This document shows positions 1-7,122 of a stretch of DNA of 59,830 nucleotides, piece after piece. Each line of letters begins with the position of its first letter. Position 1 is the stretch's first letter. Source of the stretch: an uncultured Amylibacter sp. (GTDB lineage: Bacteria > Pseudomonadota > Alphaproteobacteria > Rhodobacterales > Rhodobacteraceae); assembly GCA_905182285.1 (NCBI GenBank), contig CAJJAY010000023.1, positions 1 to 59,830 of the forward strand, given 5' to 3'. Made by a program: the position numbers and the translations under genes. The notes below the pieces were generated by a model, which worked only from the letters and a program-made list of their open reading frames with translations, was not told where the DNA came from and did no database searches.

Positions 1-199
1 CTCTTTTTTGCAAAAAATACAACTTTTTATCAATTCATACTCAACATACTGATTTATATACTCTTTTTATTCGTTTACATCCCAATATATAATCCAATTC
101 ATAGCAATATATTCACTTTTATCTTAAAAAAGCGATTTAAAAACGTATTTCAATGGATAATATGTATCGATATGATCAATATTTAATAGAATTATATAC
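1..199. other. Non-coding AT-rich edge of window
   Basis: No gene, RNA or clear hairpin terminator can be supported in this stretch. It lies downstream of msrQ on the minus strand and is very rich in A and T. A gene beginning outside the window cannot be excluded. Confidence 0.5.
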
Positions 200-802
200 T
201 TAATCTCTACGAACTTTTGTGATTCTATATAAAAGTAAAATAATTATTACTATACAGTAAACAATTGGTTCAATTTGCCAGGTTTTCGTTAGAAGTAAAT
301 AGTGCAAAGCACCACCTACTCCAATTAAGTAAATTAACTTATGCAGATGATTCCATTTGCGAAGTCCTAATTTTCTAATGGATAAATTATTTGAAGTAAT
401 AGCTAAGAAAAACATCAAAATAGCGGAAATCATACCTAAAGTAATATATGGCCTTTTCACGAGATCCACCCACAACTCATTCATATTAAGACCTTGGTCT
501 AAGATTACATATGATGAAAAATGTAAACAAATATAGAAAAAAACCATTAGGCCAAAAGCTCTGCGAAATTTGATTAAATTAATTTTTGTCAAATCTCGAA
601 TTGGGGTTATCAACAATACAAGTATTAATAACTTAAAACCGATTTCGCCTACTTTACGTTCATAAGTTCGTATTGGATCTGGTCCTAATTGATTAGTTAA
701 TAATAAATAAGTAATATAAAAGGCCGGAAGTGCTAATAGAATGTATAAAACCCAAATTGGTAGCTTCATTAATAAACCATTTAGTTTTTTTACATTTTTC
801 AT
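200..802 (-). CDS. msrQ: MsrQ, heme-binding membrane subunit of the periplasmic methionine sulfoxide reductase
   Basis: MsrQ (YedZ) is a heme-containing inner-membrane protein that passes electrons from the respiratory chain to the periplasmic molybdenum enzyme MsrP. The 200-residue product has about six hydrophobic segments and matches the ferric-reductase-like family in length and layout. Histidines that could bind heme are H94 (in YICLHFSSY), H152 and H154 (in WNHLHKL) and H167 (in GALHYLL). The motif around R44-R49 (PIRTYERKVGE) is typical of the family start. It is the last of three minus-strand genes; msrP lies two genes upstream, with a flavin oxidase in between, which is not the usual direct msrPQ pairing. 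Family assignment is firm; cofactor stoichiometry is inferred. Confidence 0.93.
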   Translation of the reverse strand: MKNVKKLNGLLMKLPIWVLYILLALPAFYITYLLLTNQLGPDPIRTYERKVGEIGFKLLILVLLITPIRDLTKINLIKFRRAFGLMVFFYICLHFSSYVILDQGLNMNELWVDLVKRPYITLGMISAILMFFLAITSNNLSIRKLGLRKWNHLHKLIYLIGVGGALHYLLLTKTWQIEPIVYCIVIIILLLYRITKVRRD

Positions 803-895
803 AATATTGTTTAAATTAACCTAGAAGCTTTTGGTCTTTATAAAAGCTATTAAAGTTAGATGTCTATCTTGGATTTAAATATAACAAGTTTATAA

Positions 896-2164
896 TTATC
901 GCCCCTTAATCCAATCTAATGTACTATACCAAATTATAACAAATGGTAAAAACCAGGGTCGACCATTAAAAAGTGGAATTTTTTGTGGAGGTTCTGAATA
1001 AAAAATAGTTTTTTGTGTGTGCTTCTTTAAAACTTTTTGCGCTACTTTTGTCCCTATCCAGGGGGCCCAAACTGTACCAGAACCACAATATCCACAAGCA
1101 TATAATATACCATCTTTTTCAAAAATACTTGGCATTTGCTTTCTTGTGAACCCTACTTTTCCTGCCCAATGATATTCAACTTTCACGTTACTAAGTTCAG
1201 GGAAGATTTTTACTAAACTATTGGATAAACTTTTTGCAGCACCATAAGGATTTTTTCCAACTAAAACATCCCGACCGCCTAGTAATATACGCTTTCCATC
1301 TGGACTAGGTCTATAATATTTTCCCATATATTTACCTTCCCCAAATGATCCCATTCTTGGCATTAATTTTACCATAATTTCAGGTGATATTGGTTCAGTT
1401 GCAATTATCCTACTGGTTATAGGTATAATTATTTTACGAAACCATTTGTTATTTGTTTTATCATAAGCGTTTGTAGCAACAACAATCTTATCACACTTAA
1501 CATGTCCTGCAGCTGTATTTACATTTCTATGGTCAATTATGTTATGTATAGCTGTATTTTCGTGAATTACTGCGCCATATGAAATTGCTACTCGTAATAA
1601 TCCATCTAGGAATTTTACTGGGTTAATATTTCCAATATCATTTCTTAATGTGCCACCGTGATAGATCTCTGACTGAATTACTTTATGTTGATCATAGCGA
1701 TTTAATATCTGAATATCATTGCTAAGTATTTTTCTTTCAAAATCAGCAAGATATTTCATCTGATCAAAATCTTTTATTGTCATTGCACCTGTAAAATGAC
1801 CGTTATATTTCAAATCGCACTCAATGCACTCTTGTTTGATAAACTCCTGCAATTCCTTACGAGCATTTATTCCTTCAATATAATACTCAGTACCTGCTTT
1901 CATACCCTTCGATTCAATTAAGCTCTTCAAAGAAAATCTTAAATTACCACTTAAAATACCAGCGTTTAAACTAGATGCACCGGAACCGACTTGAGCTACA
2001 TCAAATACCTGAACAAACTTCCCAGCCTTTGCCAACTTAATAGCAGTACTCAAACCTGTGTATCCAGCGCCTATTATTACCGCATCACAGTCTGATTTGA
2101 CTGGAATACTTTTATATCTGAGCCGTTCTACATTTGAAGACCAATATGGTATATTTTTAATCAT
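896..2164 (-). CDS. FAD-dependent amine/amino-acid oxidase (DadA/PuuB-like)
   Basis: A 422-residue flavoprotein of the DAO superfamily. The Rossmann motif GAGYTG is at residues 32-37, and the C-terminal region has the CGYCGSGTVWAPWIGTKVA stretch where FAD is usually held, followed by a hydrophobic tail with NGRPWFLP. That tail and the overall length resemble gamma-glutamylputrescine oxidase (PuuB/OrdL) and related amine oxidases, which oxidise an amine or imino acid to an aldehyde or keto acid plus hydrogen peroxide. The substrate cannot be read from sequence. It sits between msrP and msrQ with gaps of about 70 and 90 bases, so it is probably cotranscribed with them. A peroxide-producing enzyme next to a methionine sulfoxide repair system is suggestive, but the functional link is inference. 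Confidence 0.8.
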   Translation of the reverse strand: MIKNIPYWSSNVERLRYKSIPVKSDCDAVIIGAGYTGLSTAIKLAKAGKFVQVFDVAQVGSGASSLNAGILSGNLRFSLKSLIESKGMKAGTEYYIEGINARKELQEFIKQECIECDLKYNGHFTGAMTIKDFDQMKYLADFERKILSNDIQILNRYDQHKVIQSEIYHGGTLRNDIGNINPVKFLDGLLRVAISYGAVIHENTAIHNIIDHRNVNTAAGHVKCDKIVVATNAYDKTNNKWFRKIIIPITSRIIATEPISPEIMVKLMPRMGSFGEGKYMGKYYRPSPDGKRILLGGRDVLVGKNPYGAAKSLSNSLVKIFPELSNVKVEYHWAGKVGFTRKQMPSIFEKDGILYACGYCGSGTVWAPWIGTKVAQKVLKKHTQKTIFYSEPPQKIPLFNGRPWFLPFVIIWYSTLDWIKGR

Positions 2165-2236
2165 AAATTAATAATATCAAATAAATTTAACTAATATATC
2201 AAAATTATGATATTTAATTTATTTTAGAACTTATAT

Positions 2237-3196
2237 TTAATAATATTTTCTAAGATCCATTCCTGAATATAAATTCGCCACTTCTTTACCATATCCATTA
2301 AACATAGGTGTGTCTCTCTTGGAGCCGTTAAACAATGGTGTTCCTAGTTTAAAAATACTCCCACCAATTACGCGCTCCCTAGCTTGGCTCCATCGAGGAT
2401 GATCAACATTAGGGTTAACATTTGAATAAAATCCATATTCTTTGGGGGCTAATTTATTCCAGGTAGTTTCAGGTTGAGTGTCTGTTAGGGTAATTTTAAC
2501 AATAGATTTTATTGATTTAAACCCATATTTCCATGGAACTACTAAACGCAAAGGCGCACCATTTTGATTAGGTAGAGATTCTCCATACATTCCCGTTGCA
2601 ATCATTGTTAGGGGGTTAATCGCTTCATCTAATCGTAGACCTTCAACATATGGCCATGGAAATCTTGGGTTTGAACCAATGCCAACCATTTCAGAAGGTC
2701 TATATAAAGTTTGAAATGCTACATATTTTGCATTAGATCGTATCCCTACTTTTTTAAATATTTCACTGAGTGAAAAACCAATCCAAGGCACAACCATTGA
2801 CCACGCCTCAACACATCGAAAGCGATAAATTCGTTCTTCTAATGATATTCCAGAAAGTAAATCATCTAAATTATAATTACCTGGCTTATCAACTAACCCA
2901 TCAATCTCAACACTCCATGGCTTTATTTTCATCATGCTAGAATTATTTTTTGGATCGTTCTTTCCAGTGCCAAATTCGTAGAAATTATTAAAACTCGTGG
3001 CATCTGATTTTGAAGTAACTTCAGCATCGACTTTATATTCTGTCTTTTTATATTTTAAAATATCAGCTTGGACACTTTTTGAAAGGCTAGAAAAAATACC
3101 AACAGCAGAAGCACCCGCAATTAATTGTCTACGGTTTAAGAAATCTACTTTTGAAGTGATATCAGAATATTTTAAATTATTATTGTATGGTGACAT
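2237..3196 (-). CDS. msrP: MsrP, periplasmic molybdopterin methionine sulfoxide reductase
   Basis: MsrP (YedY) reduces protein-bound methionine sulfoxide in the periplasm using a mononuclear molybdenum cofactor. The 319-residue precursor has a twin-arginine signal (R22-R23 in NRRQLIAG) followed by a hydrophobic stretch and a likely cleavage near residue 43 (SVQA). The molybdenum-ligating cysteine is C128 in RFRCVEAWSM. Other family blocks are NGAPLRLVVPWKYGFKSIK and the C-terminal WN...PKEYGFYSNVNP...HPRWSQA segment. It heads a minus-strand cluster with the FAD oxidase and msrQ. Length and motifs are complete, so this is an intact gene. Confidence 0.95.
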   Translation of the reverse strand: MSPYNNNLKYSDITSKVDFLNRRQLIAGASAVGIFSSLSKSVQADILKYKKTEYKVDAEVTSKSDATSFNNFYEFGTGKNDPKNNSSMMKIKPWSVEIDGLVDKPGNYNLDDLLSGISLEERIYRFRCVEAWSMVVPWIGFSLSEIFKKVGIRSNAKYVAFQTLYRPSEMVGIGSNPRFPWPYVEGLRLDEAINPLTMIATGMYGESLPNQNGAPLRLVVPWKYGFKSIKSIVKITLTDTQPETTWNKLAPKEYGFYSNVNPNVDHPRWSQARERVIGGSIFKLGTPLFNGSKRDTPMFNGYGKEVANLYSGMDLRKYY

Positions 3197-3267
3197 ATTT
3201 CAAATCCCGTTTTATTTGTATCTGTCTTAAAATAAAAAAATATCAAATATAATTAAAAAAATATTTT

Positions 3268-3381
3268 TTAGCCATTAGATTTAATATAAAAATACAAAAG
3301 TATGCTAATTAAAATAATTCCTGGGACACCCAGGAAGCGCCTTATCAATCCTAAAAGTACTGTACGCATTAAAAAACCCAT
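3268..3381 (-). CDS. Possible 37-residue single-span membrane peptide
   Basis: In the gap between msrP and pyrF the minus strand holds an ATG-to-TAA frame of 37 codons. The peptide begins MGFLMRTVLLGLIRRFLG, continues with a strongly hydrophobic run (VPGIILISILLYFYI) and ends KSNG, so it would be a basic-N-terminus, one-helix membrane peptide. There is no clear Shine-Dalgarno sequence upstream, and I recognise no family. The layout (charged helix, proline-glycine turn, hydrophobic helix) looks more ordered than random AT-rich sequence, but chance remains possible. It lies upstream of msrP in the same direction, separated by 71 bases. Confidence 0.3.
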   Translation of the reverse strand: MGFLMRTVLLGLIRRFLGVPGIILISILLYFYIKSNG

Positions 3382-3469
3382 GTAGTATATCTAAGCTTTT
3401 TATAACAACATTAAAAGTAAAATATAAAATTAATGTTCATCTAAATGCATTGAAATTACACAACTATGA

Positions 3470-3499
3470 TTGACACATCCTATCATATTGCCCAAATAA
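3470..3499 (+). promoter_or_regulatory. Candidate housekeeping promoter for pyrF
   Basis: A perfect TTGACA hexamer at 3470-3475 is followed, after 18 bases, by an AAATAA box at 3494-3499, 26 bases before the pyrF start codon. The -35 is excellent and the -10 is weak. Inferred from spacing and position only. Confidence 0.4.
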
Positions 3500-3525
3500 C
3501 ATAAAAAGTTTTTGGAGCTTTAAAA

Positions 3526-4221
3526 ATGAATGCCGATGATCGCTTAATCGTTGCCCTCGACGTACCAAACCTTTTGGATGGAGGGAAAATTATTGATATT
3601 TTAGGTGATAGTGTATCATTTTATAAAATAGGCTTAGGAATGCTTACTGGGGGCGGTTTAGCCCTTGCAAACGAACTCAAAGATAATGGCTATAAAGTTT
3701 TTTTAGACATGAAATTTTTTGATATAGGTGCAACTGTTGAGAAAGCTGTATTAGGAATTTCTCAATATAATTTTGACTTTTTAACAGTGCACGGAGACCC
3801 TCATGTAGTCAGAGCTGCTGTGAAAGGCAGAGGTGATAGTTCCACAAAAATCTTAGCAGTCACAATTTTAACATCATTAGATCGTAATGATCTTGATGAA
3901 TCTTTAATAAAAAGTGGCCGAATAACTGATCTTGTTACAGAGCGTGCAAAAAATGCATTTAAAGCTGGAGCGGATGGGGTAATAGCCAGCCCTCAAGAAG
4001 CAGCATTAATTCGTGCACTGCCTGAATCTCAAGGAAAATTAATTATTACACCAGGTGTGCGCCCTGATGGTTCAAAAGTAGGTGATCAAAAAAGAATTAC
4101 AACTCCAAGTGAGGCTATTAAAAATGGTGCAGATCATATAGTAATTGGTCGTCCAATTTGGGCATCCAAAGATCCATTAAGCGCAACTAAAGAAATATTA
4201 AACGAACTAAAAAATATATGA
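3526..4221 (+). CDS. pyrF: Orotidine 5'-phosphate decarboxylase
   Basis: PyrF converts orotidine monophosphate to UMP, the last step of de novo pyrimidine synthesis, in the cytoplasm. The 231-residue product is the short, bacterial-type enzyme. Catalytic residues are visible: D11 (IVALDVP), K34 (FYKIGLG), and the D61-x-K63-x-x-D66 charged tetrad motif in FLDMKFFDIGATV. The phosphate-binding loop appears near the C-terminus as ITPGVRPDGSKVGDQKR and HIVIGRPI. It starts an apparent two-gene unit with dinB, 58 bases downstream. No anomalies. Confidence 0.97.
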   Translation: MNADDRLIVALDVPNLLDGGKIIDILGDSVSFYKIGLGMLTGGGLALANELKDNGYKVFLDMKFFDIGATVEKAVLGISQYNFDFLTVHGDPHVVRAAVKGRGDSSTKILAVTILTSLDRNDLDESLIKSGRITDLVTERAKNAFKAGADGVIASPQEAALIRALPESQGKLIITPGVRPDGSKVGDQKRITTPSEAIKNGADHIVIGRPIWASKDPLSATKEILNELKNI

Positions 4222-4279
4222 CATCAATAAATACTAAAGTAATCATTTGCTTTCATAAAAATAATGATAAACTTTATTA

Positions 4280-5536
4280 ATGAAATCCATCTGTAGAGAC
4301 TGTTTAAGAAAAATAAATGAAAAAGTATTAAGGTGTCCAAATTGCTCTAGCCCTCGTGTTTTATCGCACCCAGAGCTATTTACTTTAAGTACTGCCCATA
4401 TTGATTGTGATGCATTTTATGCAAGTGTAGAAAAGCGAGATAATCCTGACCTTAAAAACAAACCTTTGATTATTGGAGGTGGTAAAAGAGGTGTGGTTTC
4501 TACAGCTTGTTATATTGCAAGAATAAAAGGCGTTCGATCAGCTATGCCAATGTTTAAGGCACTAAAACTCTGCCCTGAAGCTGTAGTCGTTGCACCTAGA
4601 ATGGATGCATATGCAAAAGCTTCAAAAGAAATTCACGATTTAATGAATAATCTTTCACCCTCAATTGAACCACTATCTTTAGATGAAGCTTTTATAGATC
4701 TAAAAGGTACAGAAAAGTTACATGGAGAACCCCCTGCACTTTCAATGGCACGGTTGGTTCAACAAATAGAACAAAAGCTGAAAATATCAGCATCAATAGG
4801 CCTTTCGTATAATAAATATTTAGCAAAGCTTGCTTCTGATCTCGATAAACCACGTGGTTATTCTATTATTGGTAAGGCAAAGATTGAAGAATTTTTAGCT
4901 CCAAAAAATATAGGTTTAATTTGGGGTGTTGGTAAAGTTGCTCAAGCAAAATTAGAGCACGATGGGATTAGAACATTTGCAGACTTACAACGTCGTGAAC
5001 ATCAAGAATTAATTGATAAATATCAAAATATGGGTGATCATCTTTGGCATCTATGTAGAGGAATAGACAATAGAAATGTAATCTCAAAAAATGTAGTAAA
5101 AAGTATTTCCAACGAAACTACATTTTCTATTGATACAAATGATATTAAAAAACTAGATGGCCATATATGGCGGCTTTCAGAAAAAGTATCGCAACGTGCA
5201 AAAAAGAAAAACCTTCTTGGCCATGTAATTACTTTAAAAGTTAAAACAAGAAACTTTAAAACAATATCAAGACGTAAGACACAAAGAGAACCCACACAAA
5301 TTGCAGAGAGTATTTATACTGAAGTGCGCAGAATGTTAGAGCAGTTAGCGAACGAAGGCCCTTTCAGATTAATTGGAGTAGGAATTAGTCAACTTATAAA
5401 CGCAGATAGTATTGATCATTTAAATGATTTTTTAAAATTAGATGAATCAAAGAAAGCTGACGCAGAAAGAGCAACAGATTTGATAAAAGAACGCTTTGGT
5501 AAAAATGCAATTTTAAAAGGACGTAGCTTGAGGTAG
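4280..5536 (+). CDS. dinB: DNA polymerase IV with N-terminal zinc-ribbon extension
   Basis: A Y-family translesion polymerase of 418 residues. Metal-binding carboxylates are D42 (HIDCDAFYASVE) and D135-E136 (PLSLDEAFIDL). The steric-gate and finger region is in DAFYASVEKR, the thumb helix-hairpin-helix is in NIGLIWGVGKVAQAKL, and a little-finger domain follows. Before the polymerase core lies a roughly 35-residue extension with CxxC pairs at C5/C8 and C19/C22, spaced like a zinc ribbon; similar extensions are known in other alphaproteobacterial DinB proteins, but their role is unclear. No LexA-type operator is evident in the 58-base gap upstream. The gene ends only four bases before the convergent amidohydrolase gene, with no hairpin terminator between them. 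Confidence 0.95.
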   Translation: MKSICRDCLRKINEKVLRCPNCSSPRVLSHPELFTLSTAHIDCDAFYASVEKRDNPDLKNKPLIIGGGKRGVVSTACYIARIKGVRSAMPMFKALKLCPEAVVVAPRMDAYAKASKEIHDLMNNLSPSIEPLSLDEAFIDLKGTEKLHGEPPALSMARLVQQIEQKLKISASIGLSYNKYLAKLASDLDKPRGYSIIGKAKIEEFLAPKNIGLIWGVGKVAQAKLEHDGIRTFADLQRREHQELIDKYQNMGDHLWHLCRGIDNRNVISKNVVKSISNETTFSIDTNDIKKLDGHIWRLSEKVSQRAKKKNLLGHVITLKVKTRNFKTISRRKTQREPTQIAESIYTEVRRMLEQLANEGPFRLIGVGISQLINADSIDHLNDFLKLDESKKADAERATDLIKERFGKNAILKGRSLR

Positions 5537-5540
5537 CGAT

Positions 5541-6377
5541 TTATTTACCTACCAAGATAATGTCTTTGATAACTTTAGTTAGTTTATTTTGTAGGCCTTT
5601 AAAACTTTCAGATTTTTCTACTATTCTCTCATCTAGATATAGGCTGCGATCTATTTCAATCTGGATAGCGTGTTGGTTCATTGATGGGTGTCCATAATTT
5701 TTTAATATATAAGCACCAGAAAATGGAATGTTGTATGAAACAGTAAAACCATAATCTTGAAATACAGACCTAATTTCATTCATTATTTTTGCTGAACATG
5801 ATGAACCAAATCTATCCCCCAATACCACATCTGGAATTTTACCATCTGATTCCTTAGCACTATACGCAGACCCTTTTGGCATTGAATGGCAGTCAATTAA
5901 AATTACTTGCCCAAACTTTGATTTTGTTTGTTCTAAAATTTCTTTTAATTTATTATGATAAGGAAAATATGATTTTTTTAATCTCGAATTTGCCTGTTCA
6001 AGTGTAATTTTACCTGATTGTATATTACGGCCCCGAGAAACAATTCTTGGTATAACACCAAGTCCTGATATAACCCTTGGGTTTAATGAGTTCTTATTTA
6101 CCCCTTTTATTATAGCACTATCTAACTCATCAGACTGGCGATTTAAATCCACGTATGCTCGAGGAGTAACTGCAGCTAATAGAGGCGCACCATATTCTAT
6201 AGCACAAGAAAAAAGGTCATCTATATACGCATCTTCAGAAGCACGTATTTCCGGCTTTTCTAATAAGGTGTCCGCCAAAAATGATTCTGAATAATTTCGC
6301 CCACTGTGCGGAGAACTAAATACCACAGATGTTGTTTGGATTTTAGGCTTTTTCAAAATATAAGATTCATTAATCAT
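5541..6377 (-). CDS. N-formylglutamate amidohydrolase family protein
   Basis: A 278-residue member of the FGase family (PF05013), zinc-dependent hydrolases related to HutG, which releases glutamate and formate from N-formylglutamate. Family motifs are present: SPHSGR at residues 22-27, SEDAYIDDLF around 47-56, RAYVDLNR at 73-80, and DCHSMP at 162-167, where D162 and H164 are likely metal ligands. No other histidine-degradation gene lies nearby, so the in vivo substrate is uncertain; many alphaproteobacterial paralogues sit outside hut operons. The gene is convergent with dinB. A hairpin followed by a T-rich tract lies just upstream of the start. Confidence 0.85.
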   Translation of the reverse strand: MINESYILKKPKIQTTSVVFSSPHSGRNYSESFLADTLLEKPEIRASEDAYIDDLFSCAIEYGAPLLAAVTPRAYVDLNRQSDELDSAIIKGVNKNSLNPRVISGLGVIPRIVSRGRNIQSGKITLEQANSRLKKSYFPYHNKLKEILEQTKSKFGQVILIDCHSMPKGSAYSAKESDGKIPDVVLGDRFGSSCSAKIMNEIRSVFQDYGFTVSYNIPFSGAYILKNYGHPSMNQHAIQIEIDRSLYLDERIVEKSESFKGLQNKLTKVIKDIILVGK

Positions 6378-6390
6378 TTAAGTAAGTTAC

Positions 6391-6429
6391 ATGTAAAAAA
6401 ATAAAAAATAAAACCCTTTTAACAAGGGT
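6391..6429 (-). terminator. Hairpin plus T-rich tract upstream of the amidohydrolase gene
   Basis: ACCCTT (6413-6418) and AAGGGT (6424-6429) form a 6-bp stem with a 5-base loop. Read on the minus strand it is followed by a long T-rich run (6391-6412), directly before the amidohydrolase start at 6377. It could stop antisense transcription from the tRNA region, or act as a leader attenuator. The stem is short, so the call is tentative. Confidence 0.35.
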
Positions 6430-6504
6430 CTTGAATACATTTGATTAACCTTCTATAGAAACAACTCGCAGGAGACATTTTTTTTGTGTCTCTTGATCTT
6501 TTGG

Positions 6505-6579
6505 GGGCGTATAGCTCAGCGGGAGAGCACTTCGTTGACATCGAAGGGGTCACTGGTTCAATCCCAGTTACGCCCACCA
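6505..6579 (+). tRNA. tRNA-Val (anticodon GAC)
   Basis: A complete 75-base cloverleaf with an encoded CCA end can be drawn. The acceptor stem is GGGCGTA (6505-6511) with TACGCCC (6569-6575), the D arm GCTC/GAGC, the anticodon stem CTTCG/CGAAG with loop TTGACAT (anticodon GAC, valine GUC/GUU codons), the variable region GGGTC, the T arm ACTGG/CCAGT with loop TTCAATC, then ACCA. It is followed after 67 bases by rpmJ on the same strand. Confidence 0.97.
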
Positions 6580-6646
6580 ACCAGCCCATATGGGCTAATT
6601 TAAACTGGCGCATCGCTTTTGTGATGTGCGAAAAAGGAGAAGGCCC

Positions 6647-6772
6647 ATGAAGGTCAAAAGCTCACTTCGCTCGCTAAAAGCGCGCCACCGCGACTGTCGT
6701 GTTGTGCGCCGCAAGGGCCGTGTATATGTTATCAATAAAACTCAGCCTCGCTTTAAAGCACGCCAAGGGTAA
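6647..6772 (+). CDS. rpmJ: 50S ribosomal protein L36 (bL36, zinc-free form)
   Basis: A 41-residue highly basic protein starting [17 protein letters not shown] and ending [12 protein letters not shown]. This is the alphaproteobacterial L36, a small protein of the large ribosomal subunit. The zinc-ligand set of C+ L36 forms is absent (only C17 is present), so it is the C-minus type and would not bind zinc. A strong Shine-Dalgarno (GGAGAAGG) lies before the ATG. A 7-bp hairpin (GCGCATC 6608-6614 with GATGTGC 6623-6629) sits in the leader, and a canonical terminator follows the stop codon. The gene follows tRNA-Val, and the two may share a transcript. Confidence 0.95.
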   Translation: MKVKSSLRSLKARHRDCRVVRRKGRVYVINKTQPRFKARQG

Positions 6773-6793
6773 CATATAAGAATACGAGATCTC

Positions 6794-6819
6794 AAAGCCG
6801 CTTTTCAGCGGCTTTTTTC
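6794..6819 (+). terminator. Rho-independent terminator after rpmJ
   Basis: AAAGCCGC and GCGGCTTT form an 8-bp stem around a 6-base loop (TTTTCA), followed by a T run (TTTTTT) and TCGTTTT. It ends the rpmJ transcript. Confidence 0.93.
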
Positions 6820-7122
6820 GTTTTAATTCAATGATAAGATCTATATTATTATGTAATTAGTTAAATCAAAACATTTAAAAATGTTTATTATTTAAATTTT
6901 CATATGAAAAATAACTAACCTTATTGTAATAAAGATATTCTAAAGCCTCTTATGTCAATTTTCAATTTCTGATTAATTTCATATAAAAGATGGTATAATC
7001 AATTAAAAATTAAATTATTTTTTTATACTATTGGCTGCAACTATTGCATCCAATAGTAGCCTTTTAAAAAATTAAAAGGTAGTTTAACAACAAATTATAA
7101 TGTGAAATTAACATGATAAAAT
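6820..7122. other. Gap between rpmJ terminator and formate dehydrogenase gene
   Basis: No reading frame of credible length was found on either strand. Two inverted repeats are visible: CTATTGG (7028-7034) with CCAATAG (7050-7056), and CCTTTTAA (7060-7067) with TTAAAAGG (7072-7079). Both lie within 100 bases downstream of the minus-strand fdh gene and may end its transcript, although neither has a clean T tract. A TATAAT-like hexamer at 6994-6999 has no good -35 partner and no plus-strand gene to serve. Confidence 0.4.

Noticed and set aside
6419-6613. 64-codon minus-strand frame containing GWLVGVTGIEPVTPS
   Set aside because: It is antisense to tRNA-Val; this peptide is a well-known false protein made by translating the reverse of a tRNA gene.
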